Origin: DSYU01 sp964437595
GTDB taxonomy: Bacteria > Chloroflexota > Anaerolineae > Anaerolineales > Anaerolineaceae
Length of the DNA: 64,000 nt
Assembly (NCBI GenBank): GCA_964437595.1
Contig: CAYTHO010000001.1
Span: 142,524 to 206,523 of the forward strand
Direction of reading: 5' to 3'
A program made the position numbers and the translations under genes. Below are positions 1 to 8,320 of the stretch, one piece after another; position 1 is the first letter of the stretch, and every line of letters starts with the position of its first letter. The notes beneath the pieces were generated by a model that did no database searches, had not been told where the DNA came from, and saw only the letters and a list, made by a program, of their open reading frames with translations.

Positions 1-318
1 CTCAAAGCCGATCAGGATCGGCAGGCAGCCGCTGCCGAGTACAGCCGCCAGGCTGCTGAGAGAATTAAGCAGGAAATGGAAGCCAGAGCCGCTGCTAAGG
101 CCGCTGCCGAAGCCGCCGCATCTGTCGTAAAACACGTCTGGACCAAAGATGATACCTATGCCAGCCTGGCGCAGAAATATTACGGCTCCATCAAGGAACC
201 CTACTGGCGCTTGATTTACGACCACAATAAAGCGATCATTGGCGATCATCCCAATGCCATCCGGGTCGGTCTTGAGATTGAAATCCCACCCCTGCCCGAC
301 GAATTGAAGAAGAAATAG
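1..318 (+). CDS. LysM-domain protein, 5' truncated by the window edge
   Basis: The frame is open from base 1, so the first in-window ATG at 76 is probably internal and the gene starts upstream. The visible 105 codons begin with an Ala/Glu/Lys/Arg-rich, probably helical stretch. They end in a LysM-like module (about the last 65 residues: HVWTKDDTYASLAQKYYGS, then LEIEIPPLP). LysM modules bind N-acetylglucosamine-containing glycans such as peptidoglycan, but many are tail or scaffold proteins. A dozen residues follow the module, mostly charged (ending DELKKK). The next gene begins 21 bp downstream on the same strand, so the two are probably cotranscribed. What lies before the helical region cannot be seen. 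Confidence 0.75.
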   Translation, partial: LKADQDRQAAAAEYSRQAAERIKQEMEARAAAKAAAEAAASVVKHVWTKDDTYASLAQKYYGSIKEPYWRLIYDHNKAIIGDHPNAIRVGLEIEIPPLPDELKKK

Positions 319-339
319 ATTAGAGACGGGGAGAGACCC

Positions 340-1260
340 ATGCCACAGCAGAGCAGCGTTGACCTGGCAAACATCTTTCAATCGGTTACCCAGGCGCTGG
401 CGGAAAACCAGCAGGCATTAAATCAGGCCGATGAACTCAATCGCGACCATGGCACCAACATGGTTCAAACGTTCCAGACGATTACCAATGCATTGGAACA
501 AAAGAAAGGCTATTCGGCCAGCGCCGCCTTGAACTATGCCTCCAAGCAGTTGGAGAAGAAAACAAGCAGCGGTTCTGGCCATTTATATGCGCAGAACTTG
601 GCGCAGGCCGCCGGCCAGTTTAAGGGCAAAAAAGTGGATGCCCAGGGTGCAGTACAGCTCCTCCAAATGCTGATCGGTGGAGGGCAGGCAGCACAGCAAT
701 CACAGGCGCCCCGCCCTTCTAGTCAGGCAACCGGTGGCGACTTGCTGGGCACGCTGCTTGGCGGTATGACCGGCGGCGAGATGCCGCAGCAGCAGGCCTC
801 TCAGGGCAGTGACGACATGCTGGGTGCGCTGTTAGGTGGCCTCACCGGCGGCGGCATGCAGCAGCCGCAGCAGCAGGCTCCTCAGGGCGACGACATGTTG
901 GGCGCGCTGTTAGGCGGCCTCACTGGCGGCGGCATGCAGCAGCCCCAGCAGCAGGCTCCCCAGGCCGGAGGCGACTTGCTCGGTTCACTGCTCGGTGGAA
1001 TGGCTGGCGCTGGAAGCAGCGGCAGTGCGGGTGGGGGCGCGGCAAGCGGCGGCCTGCAGGATGGTTTAGGTCTGGATGATCTGCTGAATGCCGGCATGGC
1101 CTATTTTGCGGCCAAGCAAAGCGGCGGAAGCAATATGCAGGCCCTCATTCAGGCGCTCCTGGCCGGAAGCGGCATGGGCAATTCTGTTCACCGCAACGAA
1201 TCCACCACGATTGTCGTAAATACTTTCCTGCAAGCGCTCACTTCGATGGGCAAAAAATAG
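340..1260 (+). CDS. Gly/Gln-rich repeat protein with a DAK2/DhaL-like N-terminal region
   Basis: This is a 306-residue protein. Residues 1-115 are mostly helical and contain a segment (NRDHGTNMVQTFQTI and later SGHLYAQNLAQAA) that recalls the DAK2/DhaL fold of dihydroxyacetone-kinase-like proteins. The multiple Asp ligands of active DhaL are mostly absent, so catalysis is unlikely. Residues 130-235 are low-complexity repeats of a unit like GDxLGxLLGGxTGG followed by Gln/Pro runs; two units are near-perfect 78-bp tandem copies. The C-terminal 70 residues (GLGLDDLLNAGMAYFAAKQ) look helical again. There is no signal peptide. A purine-rich GGGGAGAG precedes the ATG. It may act together with the upstream LysM gene. 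The function is unknown. Confidence 0.75.
   Translation: MPQQSSVDLANIFQSVTQALAENQQALNQADELNRDHGTNMVQTFQTITNALEQKKGYSASAALNYASKQLEKKTSSGSGHLYAQNLAQAAGQFKGKKVDAQGAVQLLQMLIGGGQAAQQSQAPRPSSQATGGDLLGTLLGGMTGGEMPQQQASQGSDDMLGALLGGLTGGGMQQPQQQAPQGDDMLGALLGGLTGGGMQQPQQQAPQAGGDLLGSLLGGMAGAGSSGSAGGGAASGGLQDGLGLDDLLNAGMAYFAAKQSGGSNMQALIQALLAGSGMGNSVHRNESTTIVVNTFLQALTSMGKK
811..966 (+). repeat. Tandem 78-bp coding repeat, two copies
   Basis: Positions 811-888 and 889-966 encode two almost identical 26-residue units (DDMLGALLGGLTGGGMQQPQ and so on) that differ mainly by synonymous changes. Shorter, more diverged relatives of the unit lie on both sides (from about 735 and again from 967). This suggests expansion by slippage or unequal recombination within the gene. 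Confidence 0.85.
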
Positions 1261-1285
1261 GGAAGGTTTGATTTTCTAGAAAAGG

Positions 1286-1320
1286 AGGCTGCCCTACCCT
1301 GGGTAGCCTCTTTTCGTTCT
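1286..1320 (+). terminator. Intrinsic terminator after the repeat protein
   Basis: A 9-bp stem (AGGCTGCCC with GGGTAGCCT, one G-U pair) and a 6-nt loop are followed by CTTTTCGTTCT. It lies 25 bp after the stop codon of the preceding gene and before the next start. Confidence 0.75.
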
Positions 1321-1373
1321 GGAATTCTGCTAAAATTATCTGGAGACCAATCACTCAATCCAGGAGGCTCCGC

Positions 1374-2438
1374 ATGCAAATCACAAATGTTGAAGTCACC
1401 CCCGTTGAGTTGAAGTTGCGCCAGCCCGCGCGCATGGCCGGCGCGGCGCAGATTGACCAGGTTTTTGCCGTTTTTGTGCGCCTGGAAACGCGCCAGGGGC
1501 AAAGCGGCTGGGGTTGTACGATTGCCCATCCAAAGCTGAACGGCGAAAAGCCTGAAGAGGTTATCCGCTCCTGCCGGGAATGCGCTGCTCTGGTTGTCGA
1601 TTTGCATCCAATTAATATTGAATATTCGCTCAGCGAGCTATCCTCCCGCGCCAAGGCCACCCCGGCTGCCTTATGTGCTTACGACCTTGCCTTCCATGAC
1701 CTGTTGAGCCTGTCTGCCGGGATGCCGCTCTATCGCATCCTGGGTGGCTACCGCGATCGCATCCAGACCTCCGTGACCATCCCCATTTCCTCCGTTGCGG
1801 AAAGCGTTCAGCTTGCCAGCAGCCGCGCCGCTCAGGGATTCCGCATGTTAAAAGTCAAAGGCGGCCTGAACCCGGATGAAGATGTGCAGCGTGTGGAGGC
1901 TATCCATCGCGCCCTTCCCAACCACATTATCCGCCTGGACGCCGATGGCGGCTATTCTGCTGAGGATGCCCTGGATGTGGCCCGCGTGCTCAGTGGCATG
2001 CTGGAGATGCTCGAACAACCCATTCCGCCCGGTAATCTGGATGCGCTGCGCCAGATCCGCGAAGTCAGCCCGGTGCCGATCCTGGCTGACCAGAGCGTGC
2101 GCGGGCCAGCCTCCGCCCTCGCACTGGCCGCCGCCCATACAGTAGATGGGCTGAGCATCAAGCTGGCTACCTGCGGCGGCCTGCGTTGCGCCCGTCAGAT
2201 TGATGCAATTGCCCGCGCGGCACATATGGATATTATGGTCAGTTGCTTCGTTGAACCGGCTCTGCTGATCAGCGCCGGGCTCAGCCTGGCCCTCAGCAGC
2301 CCCAACGTCCGCTACGGCGACCTGGACGGTTCCCTCGACCTGCTCAACGATCCCTCACGCGCCGGTTTCACCCTGCAGGATGGCTGGCTGGTGGCAAGCG
2401 ATGTGCCCGGGCTGGGGTACTCGGTAGAGTTGGGATAG
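1374..2438 (+). CDS. Enolase-superfamily enzyme, dipeptide-epimerase-like (MR/MLE family)
   Basis: This 354-residue protein has the full mandelate racemase/muconate lactonizing layout: an N-terminal capping domain (1-125) and a TIM barrel. The visible catalytic set is the KxK pair in LKVKGG (about residue 162), metal ligands in RLDADGG, LEQP and ILADQS, and the opposite-face lysine in SIKLATCGG. The C-terminal YGDLDGSLDLL contains the DxD signature that binds the dipeptide ammonium group in L-Ala-D/L-Glu epimerases. A role in epimerising a dipeptide or related amino-acid derivative is therefore favoured over sugar-acid or muconate chemistry. AGGAGG precedes the ATG by 6 bp. It is convergent with the amine dehydrogenase pair on the minus strand, only 5 bp away. 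The exact substrate is open. Confidence 0.85.
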   Translation: MQITNVEVTPVELKLRQPARMAGAAQIDQVFAVFVRLETRQGQSGWGCTIAHPKLNGEKPEEVIRSCRECAALVVDLHPINIEYSLSELSSRAKATPAALCAYDLAFHDLLSLSAGMPLYRILGGYRDRIQTSVTIPISSVAESVQLASSRAAQGFRMLKVKGGLNPDEDVQRVEAIHRALPNHIIRLDADGGYSAEDALDVARVLSGMLEMLEQPIPPGNLDALRQIREVSPVPILADQSVRGPASALALAAAHTVDGLSIKLATCGGLRCARQIDAIARAAHMDIMVSCFVEPALLISAGLSLALSSPNVRYGDLDGSLDLLNDPSRAGFTLQDGWLVASDVPGLGYSVELG

Positions 2439-2443
2439 AACCT

Positions 2444-3607
2444 TTACCGCAGCTTTTCCTGTCCCTGGTATTCCCGTTCTGGCGACATAATAGCCAGCAC
2501 CTCTTTATCTTTGGCTGTTAGCTTATCTGCCACCATGCGCGCCAGCAGCTCGCCCATCCCCGGGCCAAGCATAAAACCCTGCCCGCACATGCCCACTGCG
2601 TTGAGCAGCCCTTTCACTTCCCTGGCCCAGCCCACAATCGGCGTGCCATCTGGCGTCATCGGGTACAGCCCGCGCCAGGTGCGCCGCACGCGGATGTTCT
2701 GCAGCTTGGGCATCACCGCGATCATGCGTTTTGCCACCTGGGGAAGGAAGGTGGCCGTCTCGTTCACGTCAAAACCCCAGATGGATGGGCTGGGGGTGAT
2801 GCAGAAGATGATCTGCCCGGTCTTGTGCTGGTAGAAATAGAAGTTGGAAGAACCCGGCCCGGGACGAATATCCACCACCATCGGCCCCAGGAACGGCGCT
2901 ACGGATTCGGTAATACCAGCCTCGTGGCAGTCCGGGTTAACCGGCAGGTCGATCTCTGCCATTCGCCCTACGGCCCGCGCCCACGCGCCCGCCGCGTTGA
3001 TCACCACCTCCGCGCCGTATGTTCCATGTGCGGTCCGCACGCCGTGGATCTTGCCGGAGTGGATGTCTAGACCGGTTACCGGCTCATTATAATGAAAGAC
3101 GGCTCCCTGCTGGCAGGCGTGGACGTAGAAGGCGTGCAGCGCCAGCAGTGGCGAACAGTTCCCATCCTCCGGCGAATACGTCCCACCCAGCAGCCCTGCC
3201 GGATTGAGGCCAGGGACGATCTTGAGCAGGTCATCTTTTTCATACCAATCGATGTTCAGCCCCAGGGATTGCTGCTTCGCCAGCAGGGTCTTGAGCGTCT
3301 GTTCTTCTTCTGGCCGGTATGCGACAAAGTTGTACCCTCCGGTGACCCATTCGATATCTTCGCCGTATGTTTCCTGCCAGGTGCGGAAGATCTCAATCGA
3401 ACGCAGGCACAGCCGGATTTTCGCCGGGTCGGAGTGCGTGGCGCGCACGCCGCCGATGGCGCGCTTGTTCGAGCCTTGCCCAACCGATGGCGCCCCATCG
3501 ACGACCAGCACGCGGTAACCGGCCCTGGAGAGATAAAAAGCCGCTGGCGTACCGATCGAACCGGAGCCGATGATGATCACATCGTAGTGTTTGACCGCAT
3601 CAGTCAT
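2444..3607 (-). CDS. FAD-dependent amine/imino-acid oxidoreductase, DAO family (SoxB-like subunit)
   Basis: This 387-residue protein has an N-terminal dinucleotide-binding motif (YDVIIIGSGSIGTPAAFYLS) and the DAO-family continuation (VNAAGAWA, then YPMTPDGTPIVGWA and GMCGQGFMLGPGMGE). The fold is that of sarcosine oxidase beta, glycine oxidase and dye-linked proline dehydrogenase beta subunits. These oxidise the C-N bond of secondary or primary amines. The start is placed at 3607: the frame extends upstream to 3655, but GGGGAGAG sits before this ATG. The resulting ATGACTGA overlap of 8 bp with the upstream subunit gene is a classic coupled arrangement. It probably forms a heteromer with that product. 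The substrate (sarcosine, proline, hydroxyproline or an opine) cannot be decided from sequence. Confidence 0.88.
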   Translation of the reverse strand: MTDAVKHYDVIIIGSGSIGTPAAFYLSRAGYRVLVVDGAPSVGQGSNKRAIGGVRATHSDPAKIRLCLRSIEIFRTWQETYGEDIEWVTGGYNFVAYRPEEEQTLKTLLAKQQSLGLNIDWYEKDDLLKIVPGLNPAGLLGGTYSPEDGNCSPLLALHAFYVHACQQGAVFHYNEPVTGLDIHSGKIHGVRTAHGTYGAEVVINAAGAWARAVGRMAEIDLPVNPDCHEAGITESVAPFLGPMVVDIRPGPGSSNFYFYQHKTGQIIFCITPSPSIWGFDVNETATFLPQVAKRMIAVMPKLQNIRVRRTWRGLYPMTPDGTPIVGWAREVKGLLNAVGMCGQGFMLGPGMGELLARMVADKLTAKDKEVLAIMSPEREYQGQEKLR

Positions 3608-5747
3608 GGCTGCTCTCCCCGGCGCTATGATCGCCGTTCGATCCTTCCGCTTCATGTTGCATCCCGGCGAACACCTTCAGCGGCGCTTCGATAAAGATGG
3701 GACGGCGGGTGGTGTCGGTCACGTCCGACAAGATAATGCCCTCATCGCGGAACAGGCGGAAAATCAGCGAGTGGCAGGTTTTGGAGCCGCACGCGCCCAT
3801 CGCCGCCCGGGTAATGGCCTTGATCTCGTTCAGGTCGCGGTAGCCCTGCCGGATCAGGGCGCGAATTTCTCCGGCAGTCACCCGCTCGCAGCGGCAAACG
3901 ATCGTATCATCGCTGATGTGATCCACGTAGTGGTTCATCGGCTGGGTCACCTGCGCTTCCTGGATGCGGATGCCCGCGATGCGGTTGGCAACCTCATGCG
4001 GCGCTTTCACCTTCACAATGATGGTGTGGTCGCGGCTGGCCACGCGCTCTACCTTCACCACTTGCAGGTCGCCCAGCACCCCGCCCTCGGTGTCCAGCAC
4101 GGTTACCGTCTCGCGCTCTTTTAACATTTCATAATTGAATTCAAACGGGATGGCTACCGTTGGCGTTTCTGGCGTCTTGCGGTAATCGACCAGGGTAATT
4201 GCCAGCCCGGGGCAGATCGCCAGGCATTTCTCGCAGCCGATGCAGTCGGTCGAGCTGCCGGTAAAAGCGGGTACATGGCGGATGTCGCTCGAATCAATAA
4301 AGATCAGTCCTTTAGAGCATACGGACGCGCACGGGTTGCAGGGGATTTCCTGCGTGCAGTGGAACACCGGCAGCACGCCGGAAGGGTGTTCCACTGCCGC
4401 CGGGTTTACCTTCGTTTCGTCTACTTCCACCGGCCCGGGTCGCGATTTGAGAATTTCGCCGGTGCGGTACCAGTCCGAAGGAATTTCGCCCACGTTGCAG
4501 CCCAGCGCCTGGGCAATCTCTAACCCCTTGATCTTCCCGGAAAACATTGCCGCGGACGCCTCGGCAATATCTTCGGCGTCGCCGGCGGCAAACGCGCGGA
4601 TGCCGAAATCTTTCGCTTTGCGGTAAAACTCATCCACCGGTTCCAACCCCACCGCGATCAGCACGCTGTCGCAGGCATACGATTGTTCCGTGCCGCGCAT
4701 GGGCCGGAAATTTTCATCCACCTTGGCAATGGTAACCGATTCGACTTTGTCCGCGCCGTTTGCCGAAAGGACCGTATGGGAGGTATAGATGGGTACGCCC
4801 ATGCGTACCAGCTTATCTTTATGTACTTTGTACCCGCCGCATTCAGGCAGCGCTTCCACCAGGCCTACCACTTCAATACCCGCCTGCAGTGCGTGGTACC
4901 CGGCGATTAACCCCACGTTGCCCCCGCCCACGATGAACAGCTTTTCCGCCGGGCGGATCAAGTCACGGTTCACCAGCGTTTGGAAAGCTCCCGCGCCGTA
5001 CACCCCGGGCAGGGTGTTGCCGCGGAAGGCCAGAAAACGCTCTCTTGCGCCGGTGGCCGCCAGGATCACCTGTGGAACCACCAGCACGTAGCTGCTGCCA
5101 TCTTTGAGGATGCCCACCTTTTGATCGCTGAACACCGCCAGCGCGGTGGAATGGAGCCAGACCTCCACCGTTTCGTATTTGCGCACTTCATTTTCCAGGC
5201 GGGTGGCGATGTTGATGCCGCGCGTACCGGCATACACCGCGTCGGTTGAGCCAAAGAAACGGTGGGTTTGCAGCACCAGTTTGCCGCCCAGGCGGTGCTT
5301 ATCATCCACCAGCAGTGTCCGTATGCCCAGCTTGCCCAGCTCGATTGCCGCCGACATCCCCGCAGGTCCCCCGCCGATGATCAACACCGGTACTTCCAAT
5401 TCTGGGATGGCCTGTTCTACCGGGGCGTGGTCGGTGTCCGGCAGCCTCGGCAGGCCGTCTGCGGGTTCCACGCGCATACCCGGTGCTACCAGCTCCGCGC
5501 ACGATTTTAACGGCAGCCCGTTGGCAATCACCATGCACTGCGCGCACTGTCCGTTCGCGCAGAAAATCCCCTGCGGCGCGCCGTCCTTGTGATGGTGACC
5601 AAACACGCGCACGCCGTTGGCAAACAGCGCCGAGGCAATCGTCTCCCCGGCGTATGCCGCCATCTCCTGGCCCTGCCAGAAAAACCAGATGCTTTCCCTT
5701 TCCGGCGCATTCAAAATCGGGTGTTTTTCGATGCGGTATTCGGGCAT
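3600..5747 (-). CDS. Multidomain flavin/iron-sulfur dehydrogenase subunit (sarcosine/proline/opine oxidase alpha-like)
   Basis: This 715-residue protein has four visible modules. (1) A 2Fe-2S domain at about 15-95 with Cys63, Cys68, Cys71 and Cys83 (CANGQCAQC). (2) A two-dinucleotide disulfide-reductase-like flavoprotein core with FAD (LIIGGGPAGMSAA) and NAD(P)-type (FIVGGGNVGLIA) motifs. (3) A ferredoxin-like insert with CNPCASVC and CIGCEKCLAICP, enough for two 4Fe-4S clusters. (4) A C-terminal BFD-like 2Fe-2S domain (CRCERVTAGEI and CGSKTC). Sarcosine oxidase alpha has a GcvT-like C-terminus that is missing here, so a dye-linked proline, hydroxyproline or opine dehydrogenase role is more likely. 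GAGGA precedes the ATG. It is cotranscribed with the DAO subunit, with overlapping ends. Electrons probably leave through the iron-sulfur centres, not to oxygen. Confidence 0.87.
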   Translation of the reverse strand: MPEYRIEKHPILNAPERESIWFFWQGQEMAAYAGETIASALFANGVRVFGHHHKDGAPQGIFCANGQCAQCMVIANGLPLKSCAELVAPGMRVEPADGLPRLPDTDHAPVEQAIPELEVPVLIIGGGPAGMSAAIELGKLGIRTLLVDDKHRLGGKLVLQTHRFFGSTDAVYAGTRGINIATRLENEVRKYETVEVWLHSTALAVFSDQKVGILKDGSSYVLVVPQVILAATGARERFLAFRGNTLPGVYGAGAFQTLVNRDLIRPAEKLFIVGGGNVGLIAGYHALQAGIEVVGLVEALPECGGYKVHKDKLVRMGVPIYTSHTVLSANGADKVESVTIAKVDENFRPMRGTEQSYACDSVLIAVGLEPVDEFYRKAKDFGIRAFAAGDAEDIAEASAAMFSGKIKGLEIAQALGCNVGEIPSDWYRTGEILKSRPGPVEVDETKVNPAAVEHPSGVLPVFHCTQEIPCNPCASVCSKGLIFIDSSDIRHVPAFTGSSTDCIGCEKCLAICPGLAITLVDYRKTPETPTVAIPFEFNYEMLKERETVTVLDTEGGVLGDLQVVKVERVASRDHTIIVKVKAPHEVANRIAGIRIQEAQVTQPMNHYVDHISDDTIVCRCERVTAGEIRALIRQGYRDLNEIKAITRAAMGACGSKTCHSLIFRLFRDEGIILSDVTDTTRRPIFIEAPLKVFAGMQHEAEGSNGDHSAGESSHD

Positions 5748-5767
5748 GAAATGTCCTCGTATATCTG

Positions 5768-5778
5768 TTGTATGACAA
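5768..5778 (-). promoter_or_regulatory. Possible GntR/FadR-type operator before the dehydrogenase operon
   Basis: TTGTATGACAA fits the TnGTnnnACnA consensus of the FadR branch of GntR regulators, which often control amino-acid and amine catabolism. It lies 21 bp upstream of the operon's first start codon. No GntR gene is present in the window, and an 11-bp site can occur by chance. Confidence 0.35.
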
Positions 5779-5908
5779 GCTTATCTATCATCCGCACCTG
5801 CTCACAAGTGACGTTAATGCATGAATTTGGGTGAAGATGGTTATAGAATTTCGTTGTGCTACAATAAAGCATATTTGAAGCTCTTTACTTTTTTTCGAAG
5901 GGGCCCGT

Positions 5909-6307
5909 ATGGACAGCGAACGTTATATCGAGCAAATCCTTGGAAATGAGAACCTGACCGATGCTCTGGACGATGATGACGCCAGCTGGCTGCTGGATTG
6001 GGGCATCGCCAAACTGGATGCTGTTCTCCAGGAGATTACCGACCGGTCAGCCGCGGACCGCCGCGCCAGCGCCGTGACGGCGGTAATGCGCAAAATGAAC
6101 ACCATCGTCGGCAGTTATGCCAAAAAAGATCCATCCGATCTGTCTCTAGACCTCGCTGACCTGCACGATTTGTTTACTGCGGCCTTTGCCCCTACCTCCC
6201 CACCTCACAAGCCCGATTTTAAGGCCGCGGCAGCCTCCCTTTCGAAATGCTCATCCCGCAAAGTCCTCGAGTATTTCGCCGGGGATTTTTTCCCCTTATC
6301 ACGGTAG
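5909..6307 (+). CDS. Small acidic hypothetical protein
   Basis: I do not recognise this 132-residue protein. It begins with an acidic segment (NLTDALDDDDASWLLDWGI), appears largely helical, and has no membrane segment or signal peptide. GAAGGGG sits 6 bp before the ATG, which supports real translation. It is the first of three same-strand genes with short gaps (next: nucleotidyltransferase-fold protein, then PLD-like protein), so it may be the first gene of that operon. The opposite strand has only a short shadow frame. Confidence 0.6.
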   Translation: MDSERYIEQILGNENLTDALDDDDASWLLDWGIAKLDAVLQEITDRSAADRRASAVTAVMRKMNTIVGSYAKKDPSDLSLDLADLHDLFTAAFAPTSPPHKPDFKAAAASLSKCSSRKVLEYFAGDFFPLSR

Positions 6308-6362
6308 TACGGGCCGTATTTTGAAAAGCTCCCACCCAGCCGCCCGGTCAGAATTAACAGAA

Positions 6363-7010
6363 ATGCTGTCCAAAAGGAATCGGGCCTTTCTTGATACGTT
6401 GGTCGATATCTACGATGTCTCGCTGCGCTGTGGCACTAAAACCTATATCTGGGGCGGCCTGGTTCAGGATGTGCTGTCCGGCAAATTTCTCCGCGAACAT
6501 GGTGATATCGATGCTTTTACCCTGAACCTCTGGGCGCTGCAGGATGATTTGATTGCCGCATATCAGTCCAGAGGCTATGTTGTAAAAATTGTGGAGGATG
6601 TCCAGTTCCTGGTAATCGAACGGGGAGAAGTCCACGTAGTGTTCAATCAACTGGAACTGGATGGCGAAACAGCTATGTGGCGGCATGCCGGTAGAGAAGG
6701 CACAGTGTATTTTCCGGCATCCTGGTTATCGGACACGCCCCAGGATTTTTACCATACCAGAGTTTACCTTTCTGGGATCGCCCTTGAATACTGCATGAAG
6801 ACCCATCCCCGGTTGCTTTCGCCGGAGTGGAATGGGCGTGAAAAAGATGCTGCGGCGATCAAATGGTTGAAGGCCAGGCTGGATGCGGGTCATATCGACT
6901 GCTTAGAGATCCTCAAGCGCGTCTGGAGTTACAACCCGTTTTGGTTAAAGAAGGGCTACCCCGAATACGCCATGCCGGTTGTGGCCTCAACTTTAGAGCC
7001 AGGAGAGTGA
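6363..7010 (+). CDS. Nucleotidyltransferase-fold protein
   Basis: This 215-residue protein contains TYIWGGLVQDVLSGKF, then GDIDAFTLN about 10 residues on. This resembles the GG...D.D core of nucleotidyltransferase-superfamily proteins such as LinB/AadB-type adenylyltransferases. The second half (VHVVFNQLELDGE, HRLL-like segments) matches that fold's acidic strand, but I cannot assign all three catalytic carboxylates with confidence. The frame runs open upstream to 6186, but that part overlaps the preceding gene and is Pro/Ser-rich, so the ATG at 6363 is preferred even though its ribosome site is weak. Its stop is 8 bp before the PLD-like gene. The substrate is unknown. A resistance enzyme or a nucleotide-modifying toxin-like role are both possible. 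Confidence 0.6.
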   Translation: MLSKRNRAFLDTLVDIYDVSLRCGTKTYIWGGLVQDVLSGKFLREHGDIDAFTLNLWALQDDLIAAYQSRGYVVKIVEDVQFLVIERGEVHVVFNQLELDGETAMWRHAGREGTVYFPASWLSDTPQDFYHTRVYLSGIALEYCMKTHPRLLSPEWNGREKDAAAIKWLKARLDAGHIDCLEILKRVWSYNPFWLKKGYPEYAMPVVASTLEPGE

Positions 7011-7018
7011 GAGAACCC

Positions 7019-8212
7019 TTGCCATCTCGTAGTCGAAACAACGCTTCTCAAAGTATCCGCGGCCTGATTATAACGGCGGTGGTTGGTCTCGTTATGGTCA
7101 TCGCGATTGCCTTTGGCTGCCGCAGCTCAGGTGGGTTTTCCTTCCCTTCCGTTCCTACCGGGCAAATGCCCACCGTGGTGCCCATCGAAGACCGCTTCTT
7201 GCCCAATGATCTGGCAATCTATTTTACCGATCCCAACCCGCCCGATAACCTCGGCCAAAGCATTATCGACCGTCAGGTCCAGCCAGCCCTCAACGCCGCT
7301 GCCACCAGCATCGATGCGACCTCTTTTGACCTGAACCTGCCCGGCGTCGTCAATGCTCTTGCCGCCGCCAGCCTGCGTGGGGTAAAAGTGCGGGTTGTGT
7401 ATGATGGCCTGAACGGCAATCTTGAGCTGGATAACGCCGCTACTGATTATCGGGTGTTTAACGCCATTCGCACCATGAAAGCCAGCGGGGTTGCCCTGGT
7501 GGATGCCGGGCGTGAGAGCGGGTTGATGCATAACAAAATGATCATCATCGATGGCAAAACCCTCTTCGTTGGCTCATGGAACCTCTCATATAATGACACC
7601 TACCGCAATAACAACAACCTTCTGAAAATCACGAACCCGCGCCTGATTGCCAACTACCAGGCCAAGTTCGAAGAACTGTTTACCGACCAGCGCTTTGGAG
7701 CCGATGCCAGGGTAAAAGTGCCCAACCCCATCGTTACCCTGGATAGCGTGCGCGTTGAAAACTATTTTGCTCCCACCGATGATGTGATGGATAAGCTGGT
7801 CAGCTACGTGCATAATGCTGACCAATCGGTGCATTTTATGATCTTCACCTTCACATCCAGGGATCTTTCGGATGAATTGATTGCCCGCTGGAAAACCGGC
7901 CTGGATATTCAGGGAGTCATCGAAAGTCGTGGCGCCAGCCAGGGCGTGCTGGCATCACTGTACTGCGCCGGTCTCCCCGTTCGCACCGACGGCAACCCTT
8001 ACACCATGCATCACAAGGTGCTGATCATCGACAGTAAAATCGTCGTTACCGGCTCATTCAACTTCACCCGCGCCGCCGATACCATCAACGATGATAACGT
8101 TCTGATCATCCACAGTCCTGCTGCCGCCATCATGTTCGAGCGCGAATACCAGCGCATAATGAGCGATGCAAAAACCCCCCAGGTCTCCGAGCTTACCTGC
8201 CCCAGGGATTAA
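7019..8212 (+). CDS. Membrane-anchored phospholipase-D-like protein with two HKD motifs
   Basis: This 397-residue protein starts at TTG 7019, which is preceded by AGGAGAG; the longer frame from 6863 overlaps the upstream gene. Residues 13-33 form a hydrophobic export segment ending AIAFGC, so Cys34 may be lipidated. Two complete HxKxxxxD motifs are visible (MHNKMIIIDGK with VGSWN, and MHHKVLIIDSK with TGSFN), the signature of an active PLD-type phosphodiesterase. The spacing and length resemble the bacterial PLD-like nuclease/phospholipase group (Nuc/cardiolipin-synthase fold). The catalytic domain is probably outside the membrane, where it could cleave phospholipid or extracellular DNA. It is probably cotranscribed with the two upstream genes. 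Confidence 0.82.
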   Translation: MPSRSRNNASQSIRGLIITAVVGLVMVIAIAFGCRSSGGFSFPSVPTGQMPTVVPIEDRFLPNDLAIYFTDPNPPDNLGQSIIDRQVQPALNAAATSIDATSFDLNLPGVVNALAAASLRGVKVRVVYDGLNGNLELDNAATDYRVFNAIRTMKASGVALVDAGRESGLMHNKMIIIDGKTLFVGSWNLSYNDTYRNNNNLLKITNPRLIANYQAKFEELFTDQRFGADARVKVPNPIVTLDSVRVENYFAPTDDVMDKLVSYVHNADQSVHFMIFTFTSRDLSDELIARWKTGLDIQGVIESRGASQGVLASLYCAGLPVRTDGNPYTMHHKVLIIDSKIVVTGSFNFTRAADTINDDNVLIIHSPAAAIMFEREYQRIMSDAKTPQVSELTCPRD

Positions 8213-8320
8213 AACGACAGATATTCTGTGGCAGCTTGAATGCACCATTCCCGTAAAATGATTGTATAATTCAAATATCAGTTCCACTAATACCAAACCA
8301 GCCTGTTGAAGGGAGGCAAC

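Noticed and set aside
811..966. CRISPR or minisatellite array
   Set aside because: It is a tandem coding repeat of a low-complexity protein.
6186..6362. N-terminal extension of the nucleotidyltransferase-fold protein
   Set aside because: Overlaps the preceding gene, is Pro/Ser-rich and lacks fold similarity; ATG 6363 used instead.
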